From NCBI RefSeq assembly GCF_910588395.1, contig NZ_CAJUPA010000012.1, positions 1 to 58,881 of the forward strand: a stretch of 58,881 nucleotides of DNA, written 5' to 3'. Shown here piece after piece: positions 40,525-49,394 of this stretch. Both the position numbers and the translations under genes were made by a program. The stretch's first letter is position 1, and every line of letters starts with the position of its first letter. The notes under the pieces were generated by a model that was given only the letters and a program-made list of their open reading frames with translations, was not told the origin of the DNA and searched no databases. The stretch is from an uncultured Faecalibaculum sp. (GTDB taxonomy: Bacteria > Bacillota_I > Bacilli_A > Erysipelotrichales > Erysipelotrichaceae).

Positions 40525-42411
40525 TCAGCCACCCCCGGACAGCTCCTGCAGGTATGCTTTCAGCTCCTTGTCAGCACACCACACAAAACATCCCTCCCGG
40601 GCCCGGGTCAGCAGCACCCGGTAAGTGTCCCGGATGATCCGGTCCGCCACCTGGCATTCTGCCGGACCGGGATGCAGCTGCTGCTGCAACCCGCCCATCA
40701 GCCAGTCCTGCGGCGTCCGTTTGTGCCAGACCGTCTGCACATTTCCCTGCCGGAACACAAGATCCGGACCAATCAGCACCCCGGTCCAGTCCGCTTCCTG
40801 TCCCTGTATGTCCTGGACACTGTCCACCCGCAGATATCCTTCCGGCATCGTTTTCTGATCCGCTTCCTGCGGCCAGTAACCGAAAAACCCGGATCCGATG
40901 TGAAATCCACAGCCCCCGGGTTCCTCTTTCTGTCCGGCTGCCGGCCAGCAGCGCCCGCCGCACAGCCGCACGCTGTCCCCCTGCGCCTGTTTTTTCTCCA
41001 GAGCCCGCACCACCGCCCGGGGTGTGGCCATGACCCGAAACCCAGATTCCTGTGCATCCAGGCTGTCCTCTGCAGCTCCCTTTCTGTCCAGCAGCCCGCT
41101 GACGAACCGGAGGGCTGCCTGTCCCTGCCTCATTCGCTGCTGCTCCTGAAGAACCGGATGCACGATCAGGTCTTTCGGATTCCCGGGATGTGTTCTGTTG
41201 TGGTCTCTCACCGCCTGCCGGATATCCTGCAGCGTGCAGGCATCATCAGCGGATACCTGCTGGGTTTCATCCAGAAAGAGAACCAGATCTCCGGAAGCAT
41301 GCAGCAGCTGGTCCAGGCTGTCAGAGCGCTGCAATGCAGCCAGAGCCGGAGGAAGAGACCGGTCCGGGACCGCAATGCCTTTGTGTTTCCGGGACAGGCG
41401 CTGGGCATCATCCACCAGAATGACCTCTGCCTGGCTGCAGCCAGGTGCCAGGGTACGGGTCAGTGGTATGAGTGTGTCGGTGAATCCCCGGGGGAGTTCT
41501 CCGGCTTCCTTGATGGAGCCGATCAGATTCCGTCTGGCCGGAGCGCAGCCGGAGGTGTACAGCCCGCTGCGTCCCTGCTCCAGAAGCCGCATCAGCAGCT
41601 GCAGGGCCACCACTGTCTTTCCTGTGCCAGGGCCGCCCTGCACAACATGGATCCTCCCGCTGCTGCACTTTGCTGCTTCCAGAATCCCGGAGAAAACCCG
41701 CTGCTGTGCACCCTGCAGACAGATTGTCCGCTTTCTGCTGTGCCGCAATGCGTCCTGCAGCAGGGGAGCGGGACGCAGAGGCGACTGGGAAATCCGCCAG
41801 AGCAGATCCGGTGCCGGCGGTTCTGACAGCATGGTCTGCAGCCAGGTTTTCAGCATCTCTCTGTTTTCCCGGAAAAACAGAGGCGGCTCTCCGCTTTCCT
41901 GTCGCTCCAGAAGTGCCTGGCCACTGCGTCGGGACATGTTGTGCAGCCACACAGCCCCTGTCACCTCCAGCTCCAGCATCCGGACTTCCCGGTTCCATTC
42001 CGCCAGCTCCCGCACATACGCCGCTGTCTGGACAGCAGGATGCAACACATCCCGTCTGTCTCCCCCAGTCCAGGTCCGCACCAGATCCGGTCTTTCACCG
42101 TCTGCCGGTTCCGCCGACCTCCACTGTTTGAGCTCCAGCACCAGCAGACAGCGCCGGGAAGCCAGCACCACATCTGCCCGTTTTCCCGACAGGGGCAGCT
42201 GCCCTTCAAACCCTGCCAGAATCTTTTCATCCAGACCGGTTTCCGCCAGAAGATCCGCAAGGGCCTGCAGCGATGAAATCCATGAACGCCATTCCTGACG
42301 GGAAGGCACATTGCCTTTTGCCTCCATCGCTTTTTGAAGCACCCCTGCCATTTCCCTGCCGAAATCCGGGCGGCACACGTCTTTCAGTGTGCAAATGTGC
42401 ATGAAATCCAC
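40525..42411 (-). CDS. DUF2075-type helicase with N-terminal nuclease-like domain
   Basis: A 628-residue protein. The N-terminal part (residues about 20-170) resembles a PD-(D/E)XK nuclease: RADVVLASRRCLLVLELKQW supplies Asp80, Glu93 and Lys95. Then comes an SF1-like helicase (DUF2075): Walker A GGPGTGKT at 259-266, Walker B VILVDDAQR, LVLFLDETQQVS and the C-terminal motif RVLLTRAREGCFVWC. Such nuclease-helicase fusions occur in defence and repair islands. I prefer the GTG at 42411, five bases after AGGAGG, over the ATG at 42438. Single gene next to an Rpn-like gene. Confidence 0.75.
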   Translation of the reverse strand: MDFMHICTLKDVCRPDFGREMAGVLQKAMEAKGNVPSRQEWRSWISSLQALADLLAETGLDEKILAGFEGQLPLSGKRADVVLASRRCLLVLELKQWRSAEPADGERPDLVRTWTGGDRRDVLHPAVQTAAYVRELAEWNREVRMLELEVTGAVWLHNMSRRSGQALLERQESGEPPLFFRENREMLKTWLQTMLSEPPAPDLLWRISQSPLRPAPLLQDALRHSRKRTICLQGAQQRVFSGILEAAKCSSGRIHVVQGGPGTGKTVVALQLLMRLLEQGRSGLYTSGCAPARRNLIGSIKEAGELPRGFTDTLIPLTRTLAPGCSQAEVILVDDAQRLSRKHKGIAVPDRSLPPALAALQRSDSLDQLLHASGDLVLFLDETQQVSADDACTLQDIRQAVRDHNRTHPGNPKDLIVHPVLQEQQRMRQGQAALRFVSGLLDRKGAAEDSLDAQESGFRVMATPRAVVRALEKKQAQGDSVRLCGGRCWPAAGQKEEPGGCGFHIGSGFFGYWPQEADQKTMPEGYLRVDSVQDIQGQEADWTGVLIGPDLVFRQGNVQTVWHKRTPQDWLMGGLQQQLHPGPAECQVADRIIRDTYRVLLTRAREGCFVWCADKELKAYLQELSGGG

Positions 42412-42533
42412 AGGTGCCTCCTTTCCGTTTTTCCGCATATGACAGCATCCGCAGATCCTGACGGATGATTAAAACAGTTTCCTCTGGAAGTTAAGCGCTT
42501 CCATAGTCTTTTCCCGGTCAGTTTGCAAGGGCT

Positions 42534-42561
42534 TTGACCGCAAATGTCCGAAAAGTGATAA
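42534..42561 (+). promoter_or_regulatory. Candidate promoter of the purine permease gene
   Basis: TTGACC (42534-42539) and TGATAA (42556-42561) with a 16-bp spacer. A second -10-like TACAAT lies at 42602 without a good -35. I see no clear purine riboswitch fold in the 80-nt leader. Confidence 0.5.
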
Positions 42562-42644
42562 CTCTTTTCTGACAAACTGTGTGATTTTTTGGGTCTATCC
42601 GGTACAATAAACCTTGTTCAGAACCAGAAAGGAGACTCTGACAA

Positions 42645-43967
42645 ATGCTAAACAAGCTTTTCAAGCTGGATCAGAAACACACAACGGTCAAAACTGAAAT
42701 CCTGGCCGGCGTAACGACCTTCCTTGCGATGGCCTATATCCTGGGCGTCAACCCGGCGATTCTGGGAGATGCAGGCATGGATATGTCCGCTGTCTTCATG
42801 GCCACAGCCATCTCCAGTGGTGTTGCCTGCCTCATCATGGGCCTGCTCGCCAACTACCCGGTGGCTCTGGCTCCCGGCATGGGCGTCAACGCTCTCTTCG
42901 CCTACACCATCTGCCTGGGAATGGGCTATTCCTGGCAGGCAGCGCTGGCAGCTGTATTCGTATCCGGTATCGTCTTCGTGCTGATTTCCGTCACCGGCGT
43001 GCGCAAGCTGATCATTGACGCAATTCCTGTTCAGCTGAAGACCGCCATCGGCGCCGGCATCGGATTCTTCATCGCCTTTGTGGGCTTCAAGAACGCCGGC
43101 ATCATCATTGCCAACGAAAGCACATTCGTGGGCCTTGGCAATCTGGGCGATCCCGCTGTTCTGCTGGCTGTATTCGGCATTCTGGTCACCATTTTCTGCC
43201 TGGTACGCAAAGTGCCCGCAGCTGTATTTGTCGGACTGGTCATCACTGCCATTCTGGGTATCATTCTGGGTCTCTTCGGTCTGGAAAACATGCCGATGCT
43301 GCCCGCTGACTGGGGCATCAACTTCGACTTCAGTGCAGTAGGCGCCTGCTTCTCCGGCTTCGGGGAACTGTTTGCGAACCCCATGAGTGCGCTGGTCATC
43401 ATTTTCTCCTTCCTGTTCGTTGACTTCTTCGACACCGCCGGCACGCTGGTGGCTGTGGGCAACTCCATTGGCCTGGTCAACCGTCAGGGGGAACTGGAAA
43501 ACGCCGAACAGGCTCTGCTGGCTGACTCCCTGGGTACCGTGTTCGGCGCCATCATGGGTACATCCACAGTCACTTCCTTCGTGGAATCCACATCCGGTGT
43601 TGCGGTGGGCGGCCGCACAGGTCTGACCGCCTGCACCACAGGCGTGCTGTTCCTGCTGTCCATCTTCATCTCTCCGATCATCCTGAGCGCCATCACCAAT
43701 GCCGTGACTGCTCCGGCTCTGATCGTGGTGGGCGTCCTGATGGCCCAGCAGCTGCGCGGCATTGACTGGGACAACATGGTGTATGCGATTTCCGCATTCA
43801 TCACCGTGATCGCCATGATCCTGACCTACTCCATCTCCAACGGTATCGCCTTCGGTTTCATTGCCTATACCGTTTCCATGATCGCTGCAGGCAAAGCGAA
43901 GGACATCCATGTAACCGTCTGGGTGCTCATGGTCATCTTCGTGCTCTACTTCGCTTTCGCGATTTAA
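42645..43967 (+). CDS. NCS2 family purine permease (AzgA/PbuG type)
   Basis: A 440-residue membrane transporter of the NCS2 family, guanine/hypoxanthine/adenine AzgA-like branch. TEILAGVTTFLAMAYILGVNPAILGDAGMD at the N-terminus, GVNALFAYTICLGMG, SFLFVDFFDTAGTLVAVGN and STVTSFVESTSGVAVGGRTGLTA are the family hallmarks. It imports purine bases by proton symport, supplying the Hpt salvage enzyme encoded at 31384. AGAAAGGAGA lies upstream of ATG. Strong codon bias suggests good expression; a sharp terminator follows. Confidence 0.93.
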   Translation: MLNKLFKLDQKHTTVKTEILAGVTTFLAMAYILGVNPAILGDAGMDMSAVFMATAISSGVACLIMGLLANYPVALAPGMGVNALFAYTICLGMGYSWQAALAAVFVSGIVFVLISVTGVRKLIIDAIPVQLKTAIGAGIGFFIAFVGFKNAGIIIANESTFVGLGNLGDPAVLLAVFGILVTIFCLVRKVPAAVFVGLVITAILGIILGLFGLENMPMLPADWGINFDFSAVGACFSGFGELFANPMSALVIIFSFLFVDFFDTAGTLVAVGNSIGLVNRQGELENAEQALLADSLGTVFGAIMGTSTVTSFVESTSGVAVGGRTGLTACTTGVLFLLSIFISPIILSAITNAVTAPALIVVGVLMAQQLRGIDWDNMVYAISAFITVIAMILTYSISNGIAFGFIAYTVSMIAAGKAKDIHVTVWVLMVIFVLYFAFAI

Positions 43968-43984
43968 GTCAATCTGTCCAGATC

Positions 43985-44007
43985 AGGCGGCTTCGGCCGC
44001 CTTTTTT
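43985..44007 (+). terminator. Terminator of the purine permease gene
   Basis: GGCGGC-TTCG-GCCGCC followed by TTTTTT, 18 bp after the stop codon. Confidence 0.95.
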
Positions 44008-44145
44008 GCTGCCTGTATCAGACTGCCTGTACTTGCTATATTCGCCAGTTTCGCCGGTTTTTGCGAAAAAAACTTTGAAATGATGAAATCAGCCGGTTTC
44101 ATGTAACGGATACCCGCCGGATACAGTCCGGGAAACCACCAGGCA

Positions 44146-44176
44146 CAAAAAAAGGACGTGCATTTCTTCTGCACGC
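44146..44176 (-). terminator. Terminator of the cytidylate-kinase-like gene
   Basis: On the minus strand GGGCGTGCA/TGCACGTCC arms with a 7-nt loop are followed by TTTTTTT, just after the stop codon at 44191. Confidence 0.9.
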
Positions 44177-44190
44177 CCGTAATGTCTCTT

Positions 44191-44844
44191 TCAGGCATAA
44201 TGATCATACTGATTGAGGTAGCCGCCCTTGAGGGTTTCATATCCCTGCTTTTCATCAAACAGCCGGGCCAGGGTCTCCATGGCCTGATCCTCGCTGATGC
44301 GGGACATATCCAGAACCACGTCATACTGTTCCGGCTGTCCCCATCCTTCCTTTCCTGCAAACCGGACAAAATTCCGGCGCTTGTCGTCCATTTCCCGGAC
44401 CCGGAGCCGGGCCTTCCGGCGACTGAGACCTTCTTCCCGCATACAGGCTTCCACCCGCTGGTCGAAATCCTGGCGGATGAACACGGTGATTTTCCGGATC
44501 CCGGGATCCAGCACCGCATCCGCAGCTCTGCCCACAAACACGGCACTTTCCGTGCGGGCGATCCGGGTCATGAGTTCTGTAGCCTTTTCAATGACCCTGG
44601 CGTTCACCGAAAGATCCGTGAGTCCGGAAAGGCCCAGGCCGGGCACCCCGATGCTGAACAGCCCCGCCGCATTCATGTTGCTGTCGGTGAAAAATTCCGG
44701 AGACAGTCCCAGTTCCCCGGCAGCTGCTTCCAGAATTTTCTTGTCATAATAGCCAATGTCCAGATATTCCGCCAGCCGCCGGCCAATCTGCCGACCGCCT
44801 GACCGGTACTCCCGGGAAATGGTGATAACCGTATTCTTTTCCAT
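44191..44844 (-). CDS. Cytidylate kinase-like family protein
   Basis: A 217-residue P-loop protein of the Cytidylate_kin2 family. The N-terminal ITISREYRSGGRQIGRRLAEYLDIGYYDKKIL is the family signature (with the loop S-G-G-R in place of a standard GKS), and VFVGRAADAVL, VFIRQDFDQRVEACMREEGLSRRKARLRVREMDDKRRNF follow. Substrate unknown; these proteins probably phosphorylate a nucleotide. ATG 44844 has no Shine-Dalgarno; TATAAT lies exactly six bases upstream, so the mRNA may be leaderless. Another ATG at 44862 also lacks a site. Confidence 0.82.
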   Translation of the reverse strand: MEKNTVITISREYRSGGRQIGRRLAEYLDIGYYDKKILEAAAGELGLSPEFFTDSNMNAAGLFSIGVPGLGLSGLTDLSVNARVIEKATELMTRIARTESAVFVGRAADAVLDPGIRKITVFIRQDFDQRVEACMREEGLSRRKARLRVREMDDKRRNFVRFAGKEGWGQPEQYDVVLDMSRISEDQAMETLARLFDEKQGYETLKGGYLNQYDHYA

Positions 44845-44850
44845 AGGAGA

Positions 44851-44856
44851 ATTATA
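44851..44856 (-). promoter_or_regulatory. -10 element six bases upstream of the start codon
   Basis: TATAAT on the minus strand ends six bases before ATG 44844. Transcription starting at the usual distance would begin at the A of ATG. The -35 region is weak. Confidence 0.45.
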
Positions 44857-44945
44857 TCTCATGAAAGCAAAAGTGTTTCAGAAAATTCTTTCACGTCCGG
44901 ACAAAAAAAGAACCGAACCCGACGGCATTCCATCGAGCTCAGTTT

Positions 44946-45251
44946 TTACGCTGCCGGCTGATTGACCGCAGCCCAGGTGCGGCGTTCCGGTGAGAGATTG
45001 TCCACGTAATAGCGCACGGTCAGTGTGCCTGCAATACGGGACCGCACTTTGGGTTCCGTCACAAAGGTGTCACCTTCCAGCATGGATCCCAGCATGCCCT
45101 TGCAGGCTGCGTTCAGGTTCTTGGTTCCCGGTTCGCATTCTGTCATCAGGTCTCTGGCATTGACTTCCATGTACAGCCACATTTTGTCATGTGCCTCCTG
45201 CTTCATTTCCTTCAGACGGTCCAGGTACTGCTCCTGTGTCCACTTTTCCAT
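44946..45251 (-). CDS. Small hypothetical protein
   Basis: A 101-residue soluble protein: an N-terminal helical part (EKWTQEQYLDRLKEMKQEAHDKMWLYMEVNARDLMTECEPG) and a C-terminal beta-like part (RSRIAGTLTVRYYVDNLSPERRTW). I do not recognise a family. The start at 45251 is seven bases after GGAAGG; a neighbouring ATG at 45254 is possible. It has no partner in an operon. Confidence 0.5.
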   Translation of the reverse strand: MEKWTQEQYLDRLKEMKQEAHDKMWLYMEVNARDLMTECEPGTKNLNAACKGMLGSMLEGDTFVTEPKVRSRIAGTLTVRYYVDNLSPERRTWAAVNQPAA

Positions 45252-45484
45252 CATGAATCCTTCCTTTCCTGAATCAATACTATAGAATGCCCGCAAAAGT
45301 GTCAAATTTCACATGAAATATCAGAAAATGAAAGCGGTTTTCCGTTCGCTGAACGCGTTTTCATTGCAATGTAAGCGCTGTGCAGCCGGCGAAACACAGT
45401 ATTCCGCAAACGGCCATACCCCACGCTGATGTCACTTATGGACCGGCGGCAGTCATGAACCTGTGCCGTCCGGACAGCCGTCTC

Positions 45485-45499
45485 TGATACAATCATCTC
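45485..45499 (+). promoter_or_regulatory. Extended -10 directly upstream of capA start
   Basis: TGATACAAT (45485-45493) is an extended -10. It ends six bases before ATG 45500 and there is no Shine-Dalgarno between, the same geometry as in the cytidylate-kinase-like gene. Confidence 0.5.
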
Positions 45500-46723
45500 A
45501 TGGACCAAAAACGAAACCGGGTCCGCCTGGACCGGATCCTGATCCTGGCAGCCGCGGTCTGCCTCATTCTGTTCCTGGCTGGTATGGCTGTCCGTGCGCT
45601 GTTTTTCTCCGGCTCCGGCCAGGAGACCGCCAGTCAGACAAATCCGGGACCCACCGCCCCTGAAGAGAAACAGAGCGTTTCTGTCACAGCCACCGGCGAC
45701 ATTCTGCTGGAAGAGGCGCTGCTGAACACCTTCGGCAGCGGCAGCTGGCAGACATATCTGGACGAACTGGATCCCCTGCTGGAAAGCGATGACCTGACCA
45801 TCGCCAATATGGAGGTCCCCATCGGCGGCGAGGAACTGGGAATCACCGGCATCGACTATTCCTTCAATTCACCCGCTGCCACGGCGCAGAATCTGAAAGA
45901 TCACTCCATCGAGTTTGTGTCCCTGGCCAACAACCACGCAGCGGACCGTGGCCAGCAGGGAATCGCCAATACCCACAGCAATCTGGATCAGGCCGGGATT
46001 CAGTACACCGGCACATTTCTCTCGGAAGAAGAACGGAATCAGACAAAAATTCTCACAGTGAAGGGCATGACCATTGCTGTTGTGAGCTGGACCTACGATA
46101 CAAATCAGCTCTATGACCAGGAATGGCAGGTAAATTCCTTCTACTCTGCTGACAGTCCGCAGGTCCAGGTGCTGCTGGAGGATGTGCGGCAGGCGCGGCA
46201 GCAGGCGGATGCGGTCATTGTCTGCATGCACTGGGGAACGGAATTCACCTTTGATCTGAACGAAGCCCAGACCAGTCTGGGAGAGCAGATTGCCCAGGCA
46301 GGCGCAGATGTCATCATCGGCAATCACCCGCATACCATTCAGCCGGCACAGTGGATCGGGACAGAAGGAAGAAAGACGCTCTGTTTCTGGTCCCTGGGCA
46401 ACTTCCTGTCCTCAGCTTATCAGGTGGATAGGGCAGATGAGACCTTTCAGAACATGTATGAGGTAGGAGCCCTGGCTTCCTTTGACCTGGTCCCGGAAGA
46501 CACAGGGGTCTGCGTGCAGAACGTCCTCATCATTCCCATCGTGAATCATTTCGAAGGAGAATATGAAAACTTCCGGCTGATGAAGCTGAAGGATTACACC
46601 GAAGAACTGGCAGCGGCGCACAGCCAGCGACGGTTTTCCTCTCTGTTCACAAAAGAATGGCTGGATAACCAGGTGCATCAGGTGTTCGATCCATCCGGTC
46701 TGGAACTGGAACTGGATCAGTGA
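45500..46723 (+). CDS. capA: CapA family protein (poly-gamma-glutamate synthesis type)
   Basis: A 407-residue membrane-anchored protein: one N-terminal helix (residues about 13-36), a Ser/Thr/Pro linker, then a PGA_cap metallophosphoesterase-like domain with TATGDILLEEALL, IANMEVPIGG, LANNHAADRG, MHWGTEF and IIGNHPHTIQP. CapA family proteins help export or anchor poly-gamma-glutamate or act on other surface polymers. No capB or capC is nearby, so the real role is unclear. The start codon has no ribosome binding site, and an extended -10 lies just before it. Confidence 0.83.
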   Translation: MDQKRNRVRLDRILILAAAVCLILFLAGMAVRALFFSGSGQETASQTNPGPTAPEEKQSVSVTATGDILLEEALLNTFGSGSWQTYLDELDPLLESDDLTIANMEVPIGGEELGITGIDYSFNSPAATAQNLKDHSIEFVSLANNHAADRGQQGIANTHSNLDQAGIQYTGTFLSEEERNQTKILTVKGMTIAVVSWTYDTNQLYDQEWQVNSFYSADSPQVQVLLEDVRQARQQADAVIVCMHWGTEFTFDLNEAQTSLGEQIAQAGADVIIGNHPHTIQPAQWIGTEGRKTLCFWSLGNFLSSAYQVDRADETFQNMYEVGALASFDLVPEDTGVCVQNVLIIPIVNHFEGEYENFRLMKLKDYTEELAAAHSQRRFSSLFTKEWLDNQVHQVFDPSGLELELDQ

Positions 46724-46879
46724 TTTCCGGAAGCAGATCTGTTTTCCTTCCGGCTGCGGCGGCTTCTGTGTTCTGACAGACAGCCGCTTTCTTTGTCTGC
46801 AGAAGTTTTCTGATATTTTTTCTGACATCTGCAAGGAAACCGCTTTCCCGATCGTGTTTCTGGTGAAGGAGGTTTTCCC

Positions 46880-47658
46880 ATGAAAACAAACACATTCACT
46901 GCAGCAGCCCTGGCAGTCCTGCTGATGAGCGGCTGTTCAGCCGGAGAAAAGGAAATTCAGACAAAGCCCATGACGCTGAAAGCAGATGCCTTCACATCAG
47001 AGCCCGGGCAGCCCATTGGAGTCCAGGTCAGCGGCCTCACCGAAGAAGAGCAGACCGATTCTCTTTCCTTTGTGATTTCCGGCGGCAGAATCTACAAAAA
47101 AGACGGTACGTGGCTGTTTGAAGCCGATCAGCCGGGCAGTTACACGCTGCGGGCCAAAAGCCGGGACAAAAAAGTCAGCCCCTGACCATCTGCATCCGGG
47201 AAAAGGAAACGGACAGGCAGAAAGACAGTGCGTCCCGGACGTCCCCGGAACAGTCCCCGGCGTCCAGTCAGGTCCTGGCAGAGTCCCGGACGGAAACCGG
47301 ATCCGGAAAAGACAGTGCCCAGGCAGAAACTCCGGCGGTCCCGGAAGCCACCCAGCCTGCTGCGGTGGACACCTCCGGTGTACCTCACCAGGGACTGGCA
47401 GTCTATGACGTGGACACAGTCCTGGCACAGGCCGATTCCCTGACTGGTACCAGATTCACGGTGACCGGCAATCTGCCGCAGAATGCGGCACTGGACGAAA
47501 ACGGACAGCCGATGCTCAGGATCCTGTCCGATTCCGGCGCAGCACTGCCCTTCCAGGGACAGGTGAGCATCGGCGGCTGTCTGGCCCGGCTGACCGGGAC
47601 GCTGGAAACCGGTGCTGACGGCTATGTCTTCCAGGTGGAAAGCTTCAGTCAGCTGTGA
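46880..47658 (+). pseudogene. Lipoprotein gene, frameshifted at an A run
   Basis: The first frame gives a lipoprotein of 101 residues with signal peptide and lipobox (LLMSGCSAGEK), then a beta-type domain. It ends at 47185, but a frame one base back continues without interruption: ...DKKSQPLTICIREKETDRQKDS, a Ser/Pro/Glu linker, then VDTSGVPHQGLAVYDVDTVLAQADSLTGTRFTVTG to 47658. The switch is at GACAAAAAAGTC (six A, about 47167-47172); seven A would restore a 259-residue protein. GGAGG precedes ATG. The next genes are an ECF sigma factor and a membrane protein, so it may be part of an envelope-stress unit. Confidence 0.75.
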
Positions 47659-47710
47659 ACTGCGGCGACTGAACACGGAACAGCAGCAATACAGGAAAGG
47701 AAACTGATTC

Positions 47711-48223
47711 ATGATTCATCCGCAGACCGCCAGGCTCAGCAATGAAGACATTGAGGCGGTTGTCCGGCGTCATGCGGATGGCATGTACCGGCTGGCTCTG
47801 CATCACTGTGACCGCTGCCAGGCACAGGACATTGTCCAGGAAGCGCTTCTCCGGTTCATCCAGTCGGAGAAAGTGTTCAAAGACGAAGAACATCAGAAAG
47901 CCTGGCTGTACCGGGTTGTCCTCAATCTGTGCACCGATTACCACCGTCACTGGTGGCAGAAAATGCGTTCGGATCCCCCGGTGCAGGAACCTGCAGCTTC
48001 CCGGCCGGAACAGCCGGCGGTGCTGGAGGAAATCCGGCTGCTGGATTTCCGGGAAGGCACAGCCATCTACCTGCATTATTATGAATCCATGACGGCTGCC
48101 GAAATCGCGGGTATTCTGAAATGCAGAACCGGTACAGTCTATTCGCTTCTGTCCCGGGGCCGCGCACATCTCCGGCAGCTGCTGGAGAACGGGGAAAGAA
48201 AGGAGGCAACCGATGGAGCCTGA
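47711..48223 (+). CDS. ECF-type RNA polymerase sigma factor
   Basis: A 170-residue sigma-70 family protein with region 2 (VVRRHADGMYRLALHHCDRCQAQDIVQEALLRFIQSE...KAWLYRVVLNLCTDYHR) and region 4 (YLHYYESMTAAEIAGILKCRTGTVYSLLSRGRAHLRQLL), joined by a short linker; no region 3. Ends overlapping the next gene by 11 bp, the usual arrangement of sigma and anti-sigma. Probably responds to an envelope signal. Target promoters unknown. Confidence 0.92.
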   Translation: MIHPQTARLSNEDIEAVVRRHADGMYRLALHHCDRCQAQDIVQEALLRFIQSEKVFKDEEHQKAWLYRVVLNLCTDYHRHWWQKMRSDPPVQEPAASRPEQPAVLEEIRLLDFREGTAIYLHYYESMTAAEIAGILKCRTGTVYSLLSRGRAHLRQLLENGERKEATDGA

Positions 48224-49304
48224 CAGAGATTTCCTGAAAACCTACCGGCAGACTCTGGACCGGGAAACACTGTCCGAAGAGCAGAAAACCGATATGATCC
48301 GCCAGCTGCAGCGCACAGCCCGCAGCAGCCCGGAGGCCAGGAGGTCCTGGCGATACAGGCGCCTGTCCGCCGGCATTGGACTGGTCTGTGCCGCAGCCGT
48401 GCTGATCCTGCTGATGATGCCCTGGCAGACAGCTGAACCTGCCGCCTCCGCCAGTCTGCCGCTTCTTCCCATGAATTCCTCGATGGCGGCAGGTCCCGGT
48501 TTCGGAGGACTGGGCGCCGTGGGATGGTTTTACCAGACGGAAAATCCCCGGACGGCAGACAGCTGGCCGGATTCGCTTCCCGTGTACCGGTATGAGGAAC
48601 CCGCCGCAGGACGGCAGCTGGATGCAGCTTCTTCAGAAGACGTGAAACACACACTGCTGTCTCTCATGGATCAGCTGGGGCTGGATCATTCACTGCTGCA
48701 GGAAGAGGATCCAGAACCGGGTCTGCTGAATTCCTCCGTCTGGGCCATGACCGGCTGGGGCCGCCTGGATCTGATTGACAGAGATACCGGGCATCTGTTT
48801 GTCAATGGATCCATTCCCTTTGCCGCAGACAGCCAGACGGAGGCTGAAGCACAGATGCAGAACCTGATCCGGTCGTATTCTACTCTGTTTCCCATTCAGA
48901 ATCCGGTGGTGGAATTCCGGCCTGTGCGACGGACAGAAACGGACACCCGCTGGATCATCCGCATCTATGAAGACAGGCAGGATCCTGAGGAAAATCTCAT
49001 TGCGTCCGAAACCCGGGCCATTGAAATCCGTACCGGTGATCAGGCGGTCCAGGGGATCCTGTATCCGGTCTCTTCCCTGCAGCAGACAGACCGCTATCCA
49101 GTCATCACCCGGGAGGATGTCATGCAGACCATGACAGTTCCGGCGGGATACAATCCTGCGCAGGAGGAAAACATCTGGCTGATCTGGAAACCGGATGCTT
49201 CCGGCACCTGGCTCATTCCCTGGTACCGGCTGTATCTGGAAAAGCAGGACGGTGGATTTGAGCTCTTCGATTACCCGGCCATTGACCCGGCTTACATCCA
49301 GTGA
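48213..49304 (+). CDS. Membrane-anchored probable anti-sigma factor
   Basis: A 363-residue protein: a cytoplasmic N-terminal segment (residues 1-50, acidic then Arg-rich), one membrane helix (about 52-70, AGIGLVCAAAVLILLMM), and a large extracytoplasmic domain of about 290 residues rich in Glu/Asp/Trp. No zinc-finger anti-sigma (ZAS) HxxxCxxC motif is visible. Position directly after an ECF sigma gene, overlap and topology argue for an anti-sigma role. AAGGAGG precedes ATG. The extracytoplasmic part is not a family I can name. Confidence 0.65.
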   Translation: MEPDRDFLKTYRQTLDRETLSEEQKTDMIRQLQRTARSSPEARRSWRYRRLSAGIGLVCAAAVLILLMMPWQTAEPAASASLPLLPMNSSMAAGPGFGGLGAVGWFYQTENPRTADSWPDSLPVYRYEEPAAGRQLDAASSEDVKHTLLSLMDQLGLDHSLLQEEDPEPGLLNSSVWAMTGWGRLDLIDRDTGHLFVNGSIPFAADSQTEAEAQMQNLIRSYSTLFPIQNPVVEFRPVRRTETDTRWIIRIYEDRQDPEENLIASETRAIEIRTGDQAVQGILYPVSSLQQTDRYPVITREDVMQTMTVPAGYNPAQEENIWLIWKPDASGTWLIPWYRLYLEKQDGGFELFDYPAIDPAYIQ

Positions 49305-49343
49305 GTCCCCCCGCCAGAATGCCGGATCCTGCCTTTCTCTTTC

Positions 49344-49372
49344 TTGCGCCTGACCGGCACCTGCTGTATCAT
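49344..49372 (+). promoter_or_regulatory. Promoter of the ABC-F leader
   Basis: TTGCGC (49344-49349), 17-bp spacer, TATCAT (49367-49372). It yields a leader of about 230 nt before the ABC-F start. Confidence 0.65.
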
Positions 49373-49394
49373 ATCCGGGAAAGGCGGTGAGCGG

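Noticed and set aside
42648..43910. A 420-codon open frame opposite the purine permease
   Set aside because: The product is Gly/His/Asp/Gln-rich antisense of a hydrophobic membrane protein; the permease has promoter, ribosome binding site and terminator.
43983..44546. A 187-codon frame overlapping the cytidylate-kinase-like gene on the same strand
   Set aside because: It is an alternate-frame shadow that crosses the gene's terminator; the correct frame has the family signature.
47160..47190. Programmed -1 ribosomal frameshift in the lipoprotein
   Set aside because: Zero-frame codons are GAC AAA AAA, so a standard X-XXY-YYZ heptamer is not fully formed, and I see no clear stimulatory hairpin or pseudoknot; an indel is simpler. 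Kept only as a minor alternative.
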